This document shows positions 17,603 to 27,537 of a stretch of DNA of 64,000 bases, in pieces (positions within the stretch are counted from its first letter, which is position 1; each line of letters begins with the position of its first letter). The position numbers and the translations under genes were made by a program. Below the pieces are notes generated by a model. That model worked only from the letters and a program-made list of their open reading frames with translations. It did not search any database and was not told where the DNA came from. Source of the stretch: JAAYJR01 sp964545315 (GTDB lineage: Bacteria; Bacteroidota; Bacteroidia; Bacteroidales; Prolixibacteraceae); NCBI GenBank assembly GCA_964545315.1, contig CAZJGI010000011.1, positions 5,868 through 69,867 on the forward strand, written 5' to 3'.

Positions 17603-18907
17603 TCAGTCAACAAGCACCGGATCATTTTCTTTCAGCTCAATTGATAATAGTTCATCCATGTTATCCCACAATTTTTTAAATACTTCAATATATTTCTCCA
17701 TCAGTTTGATACCGTTCGGAGGGTATATACAATCGTGCAAAACAATTGAATCATCAAGTATTCTTTGTGTCTGAATATAATCATAGGGAGTATATACGAT
17801 TTTATTACCACCTTTTCCGGACTTGCAATTCCAGGGACAACCGTTGCCATAACCAATTTTATCTTTGAAAAGTGATTGTTTCTGTACAGGTTTCGTCTGC
17901 CATCTTTGTGCCTGTGCACCTTCAGCTATCATTGCCTTTTGTATTCTTGCCCTGAATTCTTTTGGGTGCATGTTAATACCCAGTGCAGAAGGAGAAAACC
18001 TTATCCTGTAATGATGATATACACTTTTATAACCTTCCGGGATATAGGGAGGAATTATGCCGTCGAATTGGGCGAGATTTTTGGTAAGATACTCTGCATT
18101 TTGAATCCTTATATCATTTTCACTTTCGAGATCAATAAGCCTGGATCTGGCATATGCAGCTGAAAACTCTGTTAGCCTGTACATACATCCGATAAGTCTG
18201 GAATTAAAGTCCCTTGGCGCTACTTCATTTACTATCTCGCCAAAAATTCTCATTTGCCCGGCTTTAATAAAGAAATTTTCATTATCGGTATTAAAAAGCC
18301 CTCCATCACCACATTGCAGGTTTTTAAGCCCATTAAGGCTGAATGTTGACATATCGGTCAGGGCGGCTGCTTTTTTACCTTTGTATAATGCCCCCGGCGA
18401 CTGGCAAGCGTCGGCGATTACAATAAGGTTATGCTCTTTTGCTATCCTGTTTATTTCGTCCATATCAGCTACAAGGCCATGCAGATAAACAGGTATTATG
18501 GCTTTTGTCCTTTCTGTGATCTTTTCTTCAATCTTTGAAGGATCTATGTTGAATGTCCCTGGATCTACATCAGCAAATACAGGTACCGCATTCTGGTAAA
18601 GAACAGCCAGTTGGGTAGCTACAAATGTAAGCGACGGTGTTATTACCTCATCTCCCGGTCCTATCCCTGCAGCTCCGGTAGCCATATGAAGTGCTGCTGT
18701 ACCACTATTGCATGAAAGAGAGTATTTTGTACCTGAATACTCTGCCCATTCGCTTTCAAGGTTTTTAACATGATGGGCAAAAATACCCCAAAACTCCTTC
18801 CTGTCAAATACATCCATAACGTATTCCTTGTCCCGGTCTGTAACGGAAGGCCATTTTACATGGCCGGTTTCGATAATTTTTTGTCCTCCATTTATTGCAA
18901 GCTTCAT
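17603..18907 (-). CDS. DegT/DnrJ/EryC1/StrS family aminotransferase
   Basis: 434 residues of a PLP fold-type I sugar aminotransferase. Visible are SCNSGTAALH (phosphate contact, about 65-74), the PLP-ring Asp166 in VIADACQS, and the Schiff-base Lys195 in TFSLNGLKNLQCGDGG. Members usually transfer an amino group between glutamate or glutamine and a keto-sugar or keto-cyclitol (for example the scyllo-inosose aminotransferases). Such enzymes normally build aminosugars, so its position in a catabolic operon is unusual. It may act in reverse to deaminate an aminosugar or aminocyclitol. A 72-bp gap separates it from the transaldolase gene. Confidence 0.87.
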   Translation of the reverse strand: MKLAINGGQKIIETGHVKWPSVTDRDKEYVMDVFDRKEFWGIFAHHVKNLESEWAEYSGTKYSLSCNSGTAALHMATGAAGIGPGDEVITPSLTFVATQLAVLYQNAVPVFADVDPGTFNIDPSKIEEKITERTKAIIPVYLHGLVADMDEINRIAKEHNLIVIADACQSPGALYKGKKAAALTDMSTFSLNGLKNLQCGDGGLFNTDNENFFIKAGQMRIFGEIVNEVAPRDFNSRLIGCMYRLTEFSAAYARSRLIDLESENDIRIQNAEYLTKNLAQFDGIIPPYIPEGYKSVYHHYRIRFSPSALGINMHPKEFRARIQKAMIAEGAQAQRWQTKPVQKQSLFKDKIGYGNGCPWNCKSGKGGNKIVYTPYDYIQTQRILDDSIVLHDCIYPPNGIKLMEKYIEVFKKLWDNMDELLSIELKENDPVLVD

Positions 18908-18979
18908 GTTATTTGATTATTGTGAATATTATTGTTTTTTGAAGTTACGTGCTTATATATTAAAGAAGTCAATTAAGGA

Positions 18980-20002
18980 TTATTTCAACAGGTTCCATCC
19001 TGCCTCAATAAACTGTGTTAAAGTTCTTTGAACTACTCCGTAAGTAATAAAGTCTTCGGCCTTCATGCCATCGGGATCGTAAGCTTTTACAAATTCAGGA
19101 ATACTCATTAACCTGTTAATCACATCTTTCTCAACGGGAATATTTATTCTCTCTTCAAGTTTGGGTGAAGCATCAGCTATCATTTTCTGTATTTTGGGAT
19201 GTATTGAAAATATCATTTTTGCTCCGGAAAGCTCTGTTGAATGATATTCTCCCCTCATGCCAGCGGGCAGAAGCACTGCTTCATATTTTTCCTCTTCAAA
19301 AATATAATATGCCCTTTTTAATATGGCTAAACCGGCTTTTCTTATATCATTCTCACTTACTTTTGCTTTCATATCCAGCGCCACATCCCTTATATAATCG
19401 TCAATTCTTCCTATCATTACTACAGCGAAGCATTTCCCGGGTTTGATCCCTGAACTTCGGGCCCGTTCCACTCCTTTTTTATATCTTTTTGCAATGTGGA
19501 TAACCTGGGGAACAGTAAAACTAACTGTCGCAGTAATTGTCATCCCCAGCGCTATACATTCTTCCAGTGCATCAAGTCCGGCTGCTGTAACCGGTAACTT
19601 TACGGCTATATTCGGGGCCCATTGATACAGCCTTTTTGCCATTTCAATCATTTCGGCAGTATATGCTGCTTTTCCGGGGTTCACCTGTGCACATACAAAG
19701 CCTTGTTCCCCGTTCGTTTGTTTGTAAACCGTTTCCAGCATGGATGCAATTACCACTGTGATCTTTTCCATCACCCTTTCTGCTTTTTCATCTTCCTTAT
19801 AAATGACAGGTATAGTGGAAATCAATTCATTCCATATCTCAGGCCGGGTTTTTAATGATGTGCCAATAAGGCACGGATTTGTGGTTACTCCGGTAGCTCC
19901 GTTTGAAAGGCTTAGCTTTAGTTCATCAGGGTCGGCAGAATCATGCCACCAGAATGTTGATGTGCTTTTTGACAGCCATCGCAGGTATTTTATTTCATGC
20001 AT
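18980..20002 (-). CDS. Transaldolase family protein
   Basis: 340 residues with the transaldolase barrel marks: a WWHDSADPDELK opening, GATGVTTNPCLI (35-46), and the Schiff-base Lys135 in NIAVKLPVTAAGLDA, followed by GMTITATVSFTVPQV. It differs from housekeeping TalA/TalB, being nearer to the variant transaldolase-like proteins, so the acceptor and donor sugars are uncertain. It is the first gene of the minus-strand operon and would cleave a ketose to a three-carbon aldehyde or transfer dihydroxyacetone. No phosphotransferase, kinase or transporter gene is in the cluster. Promoter not identified. Confidence 0.87.
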   Translation of the reverse strand: MHEIKYLRWLSKSTSTFWWHDSADPDELKLSLSNGATGVTTNPCLIGTSLKTRPEIWNELISTIPVIYKEDEKAERVMEKITVVIASMLETVYKQTNGEQGFVCAQVNPGKAAYTAEMIEMAKRLYQWAPNIAVKLPVTAAGLDALEECIALGMTITATVSFTVPQVIHIAKRYKKGVERARSSGIKPGKCFAVVMIGRIDDYIRDVALDMKAKVSENDIRKAGLAILKRAYYIFEEEKYEAVLLPAGMRGEYHSTELSGAKMIFSIHPKIQKMIADASPKLEERINIPVEKDVINRLMSIPEFVKAYDPDGMKAEDFITYGVVQRTLTQFIEAGWNLLK

Positions 20003-20339
20003 GAATAGATTTGATGGTTATAGTTGTTAATTCAAAGAATTTTTTATCCCCGAACAATTTACTAATATTTTTTTTGCCAAACCTCCGGATTGAAAGATTT
20101 TTTTTAAGAGGTAAGTTGATAAGGCAACTTATATCCTTTAGCTACAATTAAAGTATTACCTGTCCTTTCCTCTGCAACTTGTTACATGAAAAATTAGCCA
20201 AAGTCAAGATATCTGATATCCATCAGATGATAATTTAAAATCAGGGTTATTGGTTAAGTATGATGACTTTCTACAATGTATGACTATCTTGAATTATTTA
20301 TATTCTCATCAATTCGTAAGCTGAACTGTCAATTTATTA
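20003..20339. other. Intergenic region with inverted repeats, no gene seen
   Basis: About 337 bases downstream of carB and upstream of the transaldolase operon. It contains small hairpins: TAAGTTG/CAACTTA (20112-20131, 6-nt loop) and ATCTGAT/ATCAGAT (20211-20228, 4-nt loop). There is also a distant 8-bp inverted repeat, TCAAGATA (20204-20211) and TATCTTGA (20285-20292). None is followed by a T-run, so they are not clear terminators, and no RNA family is recognised. Confidence 0.4.
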
Positions 20340-23300
20340 TTAATTAATTTCCTTGTGGTAGTCCTGCAAGGATTTCACATGATATGCACCATTCCTGCGT
20401 TCTTTTATTCCCTGAGTAGCAGCAAATGCTGCTGAAGTAGTAGTAATGTAAGGGACGTTATACTTGATTGCATTTTTCCGGATATATGAATCATCATATT
20501 CGCTTAATTTTCCTGCAGGGGTGTTAACTACAAGGTCAATCTCGCGATTAACCAACGCATCAATAATATTAGGTCTGTTTTCATAAATTTTGTTTATGAA
20601 TTGTGATTCAATACCATGGTTATTCAGAAATTCTTTTGTGCCTTTAGTGGCCATGATTTTGAATCCCATATCCCTGAAGTTTTGTGCAGTTTGAACAATT
20701 TTATCTTTATCGCGGTCACCAATAGTTATTAGCACTGTGCCTGACAATGGGAGTGGGGTTTTTGTAGCTTCCTGTGACTTGAAGAAAGCAAGTCCGAATG
20801 AATCGGCCATTCCCAGTACCTCGCCTGTGGATCTCATTTCAGGTCCTAAGACAGGATCAACGACAGGAAACATATTAAACGGGAAGATAGCCTCTTTTAC
20901 ACCGAAATGTTTCAGGTGGTTTCTTTTAAGGTTAAAGTCGGCAAGTTTTTTTCCCAGCATTATTTCTGTGGCTATTTTTGCCATGGGAATATTACATACC
21001 TTGGAAACAAGCGGTACGGTTCTGGAAGCTCTTGGATTTGCTTCCAGGATATATACTTCATCTTTATATATAGCATACTGAATATTCATTAACCCGATTA
21101 CATTCATTTCAATTGCAATTTTCCGGGTATAGTCTTCAATCGTTCGTATTAGTTCATCTTTGATTATAACAGGAGGGATCACACAAGCAGAATCCCCTGA
21201 ATGTATCCCTGCATATTCGATATGTTGCATTACCGCAGGTACGAAGGCGTCTACGCCATCAGAAATAGCATCAGATTCTGCTTCAATGGCATCTTCCAGG
21301 AACATATCGATCAGTAATGGCCTGTCAGGAGTAACATCAACAGCTGCAGTTACATACTGGCGAAGCATCTCCTCGTCAAGAACTATTTTCATTCCTCTGC
21401 CCCCTAAGACATAGGAAGGCCGGACCATCAGGGGATATCCTATCCGTTCAGCTATCTCAATAGCTTCTTCCAGGTTGCTTGCCATTCCTGATGCAGGCTG
21501 CGGAATATTAAGTTTTTGCATTATTTGCCGGAACCGGTCCCTGTCTTCTGCAAGGTCAATGGTTTCAGGACTGGTGCCAATAATTTTCACTCCGTTTGAT
21601 TCCAGTTCATTTGCAATATTTAAAGGAGTCTGGCCTCCGAACTGAACAACAACACCCTCTGGTTTTTCCTTGTTGTATATACTTAATACATCCTCAACGG
21701 TGAGTGGTTCAAAATAGAGTTTATCAGATGTGTCATAATCTGTAGATACAGTTTCGGGGTTACAATTAACCATTATCGATTCATAGCCTGCATCACGTAT
21801 GGCAAATGCAGCATGAACGCAACAATAGTCAAACTCGATGCCTTGTCCTATGCGGTTTGGCCCACCGCCCAGAACCATTATTTTTTTCTTATCTGTAGTG
21901 CTGTTTTTATCAGGTGCATTATAAGTAGAGTAATAATATGCTGCATCAGCCCCACTGACAGGCACAGGTTCCCAGGCTTCTTCCAGGTCTAATGCCAGAC
22001 GGCGGTCGCGTATTTCTTTCTCAGGGAGATCAAGTAATTTGGAGAGGTATTTATCAGCAAAGCCATCTTTTTTGGCCTGTATGAATATTTCATCAGGTAG
22101 AGTTGAGTCTTTATATGATAAAATTTTTTCTTCAAGGTCAACCAGCTCCTTCATCTGGCTGATAAACCATGATTTAATATATGTTTTATCATTTAATTGC
22201 TCAATTGTAGCACCTTTACGCAGGGCCTCATACATTATGTACTGTCGTTCACTTGATGGTTCAGCAAGTAAAAGCATGAGCTCATCCAGCGATTTTTTAT
22301 TGAAGTCTTTTGCAAAACCAAGCCCGTAACGGCCTGTTTCCAATGAGCGTATAGCTTTTTGGAATGCCTCTTTGTAATTTCTTCCAATACTCATAACCTC
22401 ACCCACTGCCTGCATCTGGGTGCCAAGCTTATCTTTAAGTCCGTCAAATTTTTCAAATGCCCATTTTGCAAATTTGACTACTACATAGTCTCCCCATGGA
22501 GTATATTTATCCAACGTACCTTCTCTCCAGTAAGGTATTTCGTCGAGTGTCAGTCCGCCGGCCAGAAGTGCTGATATCAGCGCAATAGGGAACCCCGTCG
22601 CTTTAGATGCCAGCGCTGAGGAGCGGGATGTACGCGGATTGATCTCTATAACTACTACCCGGCCTGTTTTTGGATCATGTGCAAACTGCACATTAGTACC
22701 TCCGATAACTCCAATATCTTCAACAATACGATAAGAATATTCCTGAAGGCGTTTTTGCAGTTCTTCTGCAATTGTAAGCATTGGGGCAGTGCAGAAGGAG
22801 TCTCCTGTATGAACACCGATAGCATCCACATTTTCAATAAAACAGACTGTTATCATCTGATTTTTAGCATCGCGGACTACTTCCAGCTCAAGTTCTTCCC
22901 AGCCAAGTACCGACTCCTCTACCAATATTTGTCCAACCATACTTGCAGCAATTCCTCTTGCAGCAATAGTATGTAATTCTTCAACATTATAAACAAGTCC
23001 GCCACCTGTACCTCCCATAGTATAAGCAGGTCTTATAACTACCGGATACCCAAGTTCCTCGGCAATTTTTTCTGCATCATCAACTGTTGTAACTGCAGTG
23101 CTGCGGGGCATTTCAATTCCCAGCCGTGCCATGGAGTTTTTAAATTCAGTGCGGTCCTCACCCTTTTCTATTGCCAAAAGATTGACTCCTATAACCTCAA
23201 CACCGTACTCATCAAGAATTCCTTTTTTAGCAAGTTGCAATGACAGGTTAAGTGCTGTCTGGCCTCCCAGGTTGGGTAAAAGCGCATCCGGCCGTTCCTT

Positions 23301-23537
23301 TTTAATGATCTCTGTCAGGGCATATTCGTTGAGCGGTTCAATATATGTAAAATCTGCCATCTCAGGATCGGTCATAATGGTGGCAGGATTAGAATTTACA
23401 AGAACTATCTTGTAACCTAGTGAACGTAACGCTTTACAGGCCTGGGTACCTGAATAGTCAAATTCACACGCCTGTCCGATAATTATGGGCCCGGATCCGA
23501 TGATTAAAATTTTGTTGAGGTCTTCCCGCTTTGGCAT
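20340..23537 (-). CDS. carB: Carbamoyl-phosphate synthase large chain
   Basis: 1065 residues, close to the 1073 of E. coli CarB. Both ATP-grasp halves are present: the first begins KILIIGSGPIIIGQACEFDYSGTQA and contains RPAYTMGGTGGG near 170; the second begins KIMVLGGGPNRIGQGIEFDYCCVHA near 550 and has RPSYVLGGRGM near 705. The C-terminal allosteric MGS-like domain starts around 940. It makes carbamoyl phosphate from ammonia (tunnelled from CarA glutamine hydrolysis), bicarbonate and two ATP, for pyrimidines and arginine. carA is not adjacent in this window. Confidence 0.97.
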   Translation of the reverse strand: MPKREDLNKILIIGSGPIIIGQACEFDYSGTQACKALRSLGYKIVLVNSNPATIMTDPEMADFTYIEPLNEYALTEIIKKERPDALLPNLGGQTALNLSLQLAKKGILDEYGVEVIGVNLLAIEKGEDRTEFKNSMARLGIEMPRSTAVTTVDDAEKIAEELGYPVVIRPAYTMGGTGGGLVYNVEELHTIAARGIAASMVGQILVEESVLGWEELELEVVRDAKNQMITVCFIENVDAIGVHTGDSFCTAPMLTIAEELQKRLQEYSYRIVEDIGVIGGTNVQFAHDPKTGRVVVIEINPRTSRSSALASKATGFPIALISALLAGGLTLDEIPYWREGTLDKYTPWGDYVVVKFAKWAFEKFDGLKDKLGTQMQAVGEVMSIGRNYKEAFQKAIRSLETGRYGLGFAKDFNKKSLDELMLLLAEPSSERQYIMYEALRKGATIEQLNDKTYIKSWFISQMKELVDLEEKILSYKDSTLPDEIFIQAKKDGFADKYLSKLLDLPEKEIRDRRLALDLEEAWEPVPVSGADAAYYYSTYNAPDKNSTTDKKKIMVLGGGPNRIGQGIEFDYCCVHAAFAIRDAGYESIMVNCNPETVSTDYDTSDKLYFEPLTVEDVLSIYNKEKPEGVVVQFGGQTPLNIANELESNGVKIIGTSPETIDLAEDRDRFRQIMQKLNIPQPASGMASNLEEAIEIAERIGYPLMVRPSYVLGGRGMKIVLDEEMLRQYVTAAVDVTPDRPLLIDMFLEDAIEAESDAISDGVDAFVPAVMQHIEYAGIHSGDSACVIPPVIIKDELIRTIEDYTRKIAIEMNVIGLMNIQYAIYKDEVYILEANPRASRTVPLVSKVCNIPMAKIATEIMLGKKLADFNLKRNHLKHFGVKEAIFPFNMFPVVDPVLGPEMRSTGEVLGMADSFGLAFFKSQEATKTPLPLSGTVLITIGDRDKDKIVQTAQNFRDMGFKIMATKGTKEFLNNHGIESQFINKIYENRPNIIDALVNREIDLVVNTPAGKLSEYDDSYIRKNAIKYNVPYITTTSAAFAATQGIKERRNGAYHVKSLQDYHKEIN

Positions 23538-23632
23538 AGAACTAATTTTTTAATGAATTTGTTACAAAAATGCCCTTTAATTTTTTAATTATGTCAACAG
23601 CAAACAAAAAAAATTATTGATTTCAAAAAAAA

Positions 23633-24850
23633 TTATTCTTGAGATAGATTTTCTACCTCCCGAAATACCCTGAAGAAATTTCCACCCCATATTTTTTCAA
23701 TTTCGTCCTGGGAATACCCTCGTTTCAATAATTCAGAGGTTATATTGGGGAACTGGCTCACATCAGCACAATCGGACAATCCTCCACCACCGTCAAAATC
23801 GCTTCCTATACCTACATAATCTATTCCCACCAGCTTTTTAACGTAGTCAATATGATCAACCAGATCAGCTACAGATGGAAGTTTTTTGGGATAAAGTTCA
23901 TTGGTTCTTTCCCATTTACTGATAAATTCATTTTTTTCTTCCTGGCTCCATGAATCGTAGTGTTCATTATAAATTGCCCTTAATTCACTAATCTTTTTAT
24001 AATGTTCAGTAGTTTTATCAGGAGTTTTAATGTAATCATCAAGAAGACAAATTTGAATTACTCCTCCTTTGGCAGCAAGAGCTAGAATCATTTCATCATT
24101 TAAGTTCCTCGGGTGTCCTGCAATTGACCTTACACTTGAATGAGAAGCAATTACCGGAGCTTTACTTAATCGGATAACATCAAAAAATGAGCTGTCTGAA
24201 ATATGTGAAATATCAATTATGATTCCCAGCCTGTTCATCTCCTTTATTACTGCCTCCCCGAACTTGCTTACACCGTTATGCTCCGGGCCATTATTGTCGG
24301 TCGATGAATCACATATATCATTATTTGAGGAGTGACAAAGAGTAATATAACGTACTCCCCTGTCATAGAATTCTTTAATTCTCTTTATGTCAGTTCCGAC
24401 AGGAAATCCATTTTCCAAACCCAGGTAAACAGCTCTTTTGCCTAATGCTTCCAATCGGGATGCATCATATGAGGTTGTGGCAATTTCAGCAAGATCGCTG
24501 TATTTTTTACACATAGCCTGAGTTGCATCTATCATCCGGTGGGCCAGCTTATAGGCTTGGTAAATATTTTCGGGTGTCCGCTCTTTTTGACCTGTAAATG
24601 CTGCAAAAAATATAGCATCTAAGCCACCTTCTTTCATCCTGACAAGATCAACTCTGCTTTTTGGTGATTCATTTCTTATGCCGGGATCAATACTTTCATT
24701 GACCAGTAACATGGGAGTATCGCAATGAGTATCCACGGTTAATGCTAAATTGTGTATTTCCATTACTTTTGTCCCCGGATCAGGCGGATTGAATGATTTT
24801 CCCGGTAACATTATTCCAATAAATAAAAATATACTGTTAATTTTATACAT
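23633..24850 (-). CDS. Membrane dipeptidase (peptidase M19)
   Basis: 405 residues with the renal dipeptidase signature: zinc ligands in LTVDTHCDTPMLL, the bridging Glu in YLGLENGFPVG, the histidine in TLCHSSNNDICDS, His in IDISHISDSS, and VGIGSDFDGGGGL near residue 350. An N-terminal hydrophobic segment suggests export to the periplasm or a membrane anchor. M19 enzymes cleave dipeptides including those with D-residues. It is monocistronic, 95 bp upstream of carB on the same strand and divergent from the corrinoid-activator gene. Confidence 0.92.
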   Translation of the reverse strand: MYKINSIFLFIGIMLPGKSFNPPDPGTKVMEIHNLALTVDTHCDTPMLLVNESIDPGIRNESPKSRVDLVRMKEGGLDAIFFAAFTGQKERTPENIYQAYKLAHRMIDATQAMCKKYSDLAEIATTSYDASRLEALGKRAVYLGLENGFPVGTDIKRIKEFYDRGVRYITLCHSSNNDICDSSTDNNGPEHNGVSKFGEAVIKEMNRLGIIIDISHISDSSFFDVIRLSKAPVIASHSSVRSIAGHPRNLNDEMILALAAKGGVIQICLLDDYIKTPDKTTEHYKKISELRAIYNEHYDSWSQEEKNEFISKWERTNELYPKKLPSVADLVDHIDYVKKLVGIDYVGIGSDFDGGGGLSDCADVSQFPNITSELLKRGYSQDEIEKIWGGNFFRVFREVENLSQE

Positions 24851-24947
24851 TTTCCGGGTATTTAAAAATACAATATTAGTAAAAAATGTGGATTTAGTTT
24901 TTTTATAAACTATTGCCGGCCAGGATATAAATAATACATTATAAAAG

Positions 24948-26438
24948 ATGCAGAAAAAATGTACTATAACACTTTATCCCCTGGGAGAGTCAGTCAAAGT
25001 TAATGTCGGTACACCCCTGACAGATGTTCTTCATGAATTTGGAGTAGAGTTTCCATGCGGAGGTAAAGGGACGTGCGGAAGATGTCGTGTGAGACTGCTT
25101 AAGGGTGAACTCAAAGCAGATGGGATTCAAAGGGAAAAATTGAAAAAGCTTAACCTTGGCGGGGACTGGCGTCTTGCATGTTGCTGTGTTGCGGAATCGA
25201 ATATTACCCTAGAGATATCAGAATTTGAAAATATTATCCTGGCCGACAACAGTATCTTTGAATACAGGCCTGAAACAGGATTTGGACTTGCCATTGATCT
25301 GGGTACAACAACTGTTGTTGTCCAACTGGTTGATCTTAGTAATAGTCAGATACTTGATTCAGTATCCTTTGTTAATCCCCAGTTAAAATATGGTTCGGAC
25401 CTGATATCCCGCATTGAAAGATGCCTTGATGATAATCATGAAAATATGAAGATTCTTATCAGGAATAAGATAGGAGATATTATTAAGTTGATTCTAGGCC
25501 GGCATCATGTAGATATTTCTAAAGTAATTATAGTGGGCAATACAGTAATGCATCATATTTTTTCAGGTATTGATGTAAGGCCCCTTTCTTATTATCCGTT
25601 CGAGTCGGACAATTTAGGAAAACAGATTTTTTTACCTTCAGAAACAGGATGGGATTTGCCAGATAATGCACTGATCAGTTTTTTCCCTTCAGTGGGCAGC
25701 TTTGTCGGAAGTGATATACTTGCAGGTATTGCGGCTACGCATATGACTGACAATGAAGAGTATACTATTTTAATCGATCTTGGCACCAATGGTGAAATAG
25801 TTTTAGGGAACAGTAAAAAAATATTGTGTGCTTCAACTGCAGCAGGCCCTGCTTTTGAAGGTGCCAAAATAAGTTGCGGTATGCGTGCTGCCACCGGTGC
25901 TATTTCATCAGTAACATATGAAAATGACAGACTTCATTGTCATGTCATCGGGAATGTCAAAGCTAAAGGTTTATGCGGAAGCGGACTGATTGATATTGTT
26001 TCAGTTCTGTTGCAAAACGGTGAAATAGGAGTGTTTGGTGAGTTCGGATCAGGAGAAAATTTTTATGAACTTATTGACGGTATTGCAATTAATCAGCAGG
26101 ATATCCGTGAATTCCAGCTTGCCAAGGCAGCTATCGCATCAGGATTGACTATCCTTTTAAAAAAAATGGATATTACTTATAATGACGTGTCTAAGGTGTT
26201 TATTGCCGGAGGTTTTGGCAATTTTTTGAATATTAAAAATGTAATCAGGACCGGAGTAATTGAAACAGAAGAAGATAAAATAATAAAATTTGGTAACACT
26301 GCGCTTTTAGGAGCAAAAATGCTACTTTTCGACGACGGTAATATTATGCATGACATACTCACGAAAGCCAAACATATAAATCTTGAAGGCGAACCTGGCT
26401 TTCAGGATATTTTCATTGATAAACTGATGTTTTTGTGA
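24948..26438 (+). CDS. 2Fe-2S/ASKHA-domain corrinoid activation protein (DUF4445, RACE-like)
   Basis: 496 residues. An N-terminal plant-type [2Fe-2S] ferredoxin domain has Cys37-x5-Cys43-x2-Cys46 and a later Cys78-80 cluster. The ASKHA ATPase-like portion has GLAIDLGTTTVVVQL (about 112), LIDLGTNGEIVLG (about 273) and FIAGGFGNF (about 420). This architecture is that of reductive activators of corrinoid enzymes, which use ATP and low-potential electrons to return inactive Co(II) to Co(I). The family's usual long linker between the ferredoxin and ASKHA parts is short here. It is alone, while the corrinoid protein and methyltransferases are about 22 kb away at 46746-50903; functional partnership is inferred. 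Confidence 0.85.
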   Translation: MQKKCTITLYPLGESVKVNVGTPLTDVLHEFGVEFPCGGKGTCGRCRVRLLKGELKADGIQREKLKKLNLGGDWRLACCCVAESNITLEISEFENIILADNSIFEYRPETGFGLAIDLGTTTVVVQLVDLSNSQILDSVSFVNPQLKYGSDLISRIERCLDDNHENMKILIRNKIGDIIKLILGRHHVDISKVIIVGNTVMHHIFSGIDVRPLSYYPFESDNLGKQIFLPSETGWDLPDNALISFFPSVGSFVGSDILAGIAATHMTDNEEYTILIDLGTNGEIVLGNSKKILCASTAAGPAFEGAKISCGMRAATGAISSVTYENDRLHCHVIGNVKAKGLCGSGLIDIVSVLLQNGEIGVFGEFGSGENFYELIDGIAINQQDIREFQLAKAAIASGLTILLKKMDITYNDVSKVFIAGGFGNFLNIKNVIRTGVIETEEDKIIKFGNTALLGAKMLLFDDGNIMHDILTKAKHINLEGEPGFQDIFIDKLMFL

Positions 26439-26474
26439 ATTTTAATTAATTCAGTAAAAGATTTCAGGGTATTA

Positions 26475-27524
26475 TTATTGTGCAGCAGGGTTGATCCGGC
26501 TTTCATTCAATTCTTTTGTTGAGAGCAATCCGCAGGCGGCGCTGATATCCTGTCCGCGGGAAGCTCTTATGGTCGTTAAGATACCCTTATTGTTCAGCTG
26601 ATCTTTAAACCGCTGTAATGTTTCCTCTCCCGGACTTTTCAGCGGGGATCCCGGAATTGGGTGAAAACGTATAAGGTTAATGCGGCATTTTAGTCCGTTA
26701 AGAAGTTTAGTCAGTTCTTTTACATGGACAGATGAGTCATTAAGTCCTTCAAAGAGGATATATTCGAAAGAAATACGGCGTTGTCCTCCTATATTCCGGC
26801 TTTTGATTTCAGATATTATCTGTTCAATTGGATATTTGGCCTGTAGAGGCATCAATCTCTGTCTTTCTGTGTTGAAGGGTGAATGAAGGCTGACGGCGAG
26901 ATGGGCTTCACTTTTTTCAAGAAAATTATGCATTGCCGGAACTATACCTATTGTTGATACTGTTATCCTTCGCGGGCTCATACCAAATCCCCAGTCAGAT
27001 GTTAATATTTCCAGGCTTTTTAAAACCTCTGCCAAATTATCCAATGGTTCACCCATTCCCATATAGACAATATTTGAAACCTGCTCTGACTCTTCAATAC
27101 TTTTTATCTGGTTTACAATTTCTCCGGCAGTGAGATTACCCTGGAATCCCTGCCTGGCGGTCATGCAAAATGTGCAGCCCATCTTACATCCTGCCTGGGA
27201 ACTAACACAAACCGTTACCCTGCTCCTCTCAGGGATCATTGCTGTTTCAATATAATGACCTCCGGAAGTTTGAAAGAGATATTTTTTAGTTTTGTCCGCA
27301 CTTCCCTCTACTTTCTGTGGCAGGGTTATTCCTGTATCATATTTATTACTAAGCAATTCCCTGGTTTTTACGGAAAGGTTTGTCATCTCATTAACTGAGA
27401 TAATATTTTTTTTGTAAAGCCAGTCAGATATCTGCCTTGCATTGTATTTTGGCAGTCCAAGATTTTCAGTTATTTCCTGAAGTTCACTTAGAGTTTTGCC
27501 AAAGAGAGTGTCCTTCATTATCAT
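26475..27524 (-). CDS. rlmN: 23S rRNA (adenine-2503-C2)-methyltransferase
   Basis: 349 residues, the usual length. The radical-SAM motif is Cys113-x3-Cys117-x2-Cys120 in AGCKMGCTFC. GEIVNQI, YMGMGEPL and ISFEYILFEGLNDS follow, and a conserved C-terminal cysteine occurs in SAACGLLS. The enzyme methylates C2 of A2503 in 23S rRNA and A37 of some tRNAs. Starts at 27524 or 27518 (Met3) are both possible; a -7 box at 27538-27545 slightly favours the shorter form. It is convergent with the corrinoid activator gene (36 bp gap). Confidence 0.96.
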   Translation of the reverse strand: MIMKDTLFGKTLSELQEITENLGLPKYNARQISDWLYKKNIISVNEMTNLSVKTRELLSNKYDTGITLPQKVEGSADKTKKYLFQTSGGHYIETAMIPERSRVTVCVSSQAGCKMGCTFCMTARQGFQGNLTAGEIVNQIKSIEESEQVSNIVYMGMGEPLDNLAEVLKSLEILTSDWGFGMSPRRITVSTIGIVPAMHNFLEKSEAHLAVSLHSPFNTERQRLMPLQAKYPIEQIISEIKSRNIGGQRRISFEYILFEGLNDSSVHVKELTKLLNGLKCRINLIRFHPIPGSPLKSPGEETLQRFKDQLNNKGILTTIRASRGQDISAACGLLSTKELNESRINPAAQ

Positions 27525-27537
27525 TTATTATTTGCCA

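Noticed and set aside
20112..20131. Hairpin TAAGTTG-ATAAGG-CAACTTA as carB terminator
   Set aside because: No T-run follows it on the minus strand, so it does not meet the rho-independent pattern.
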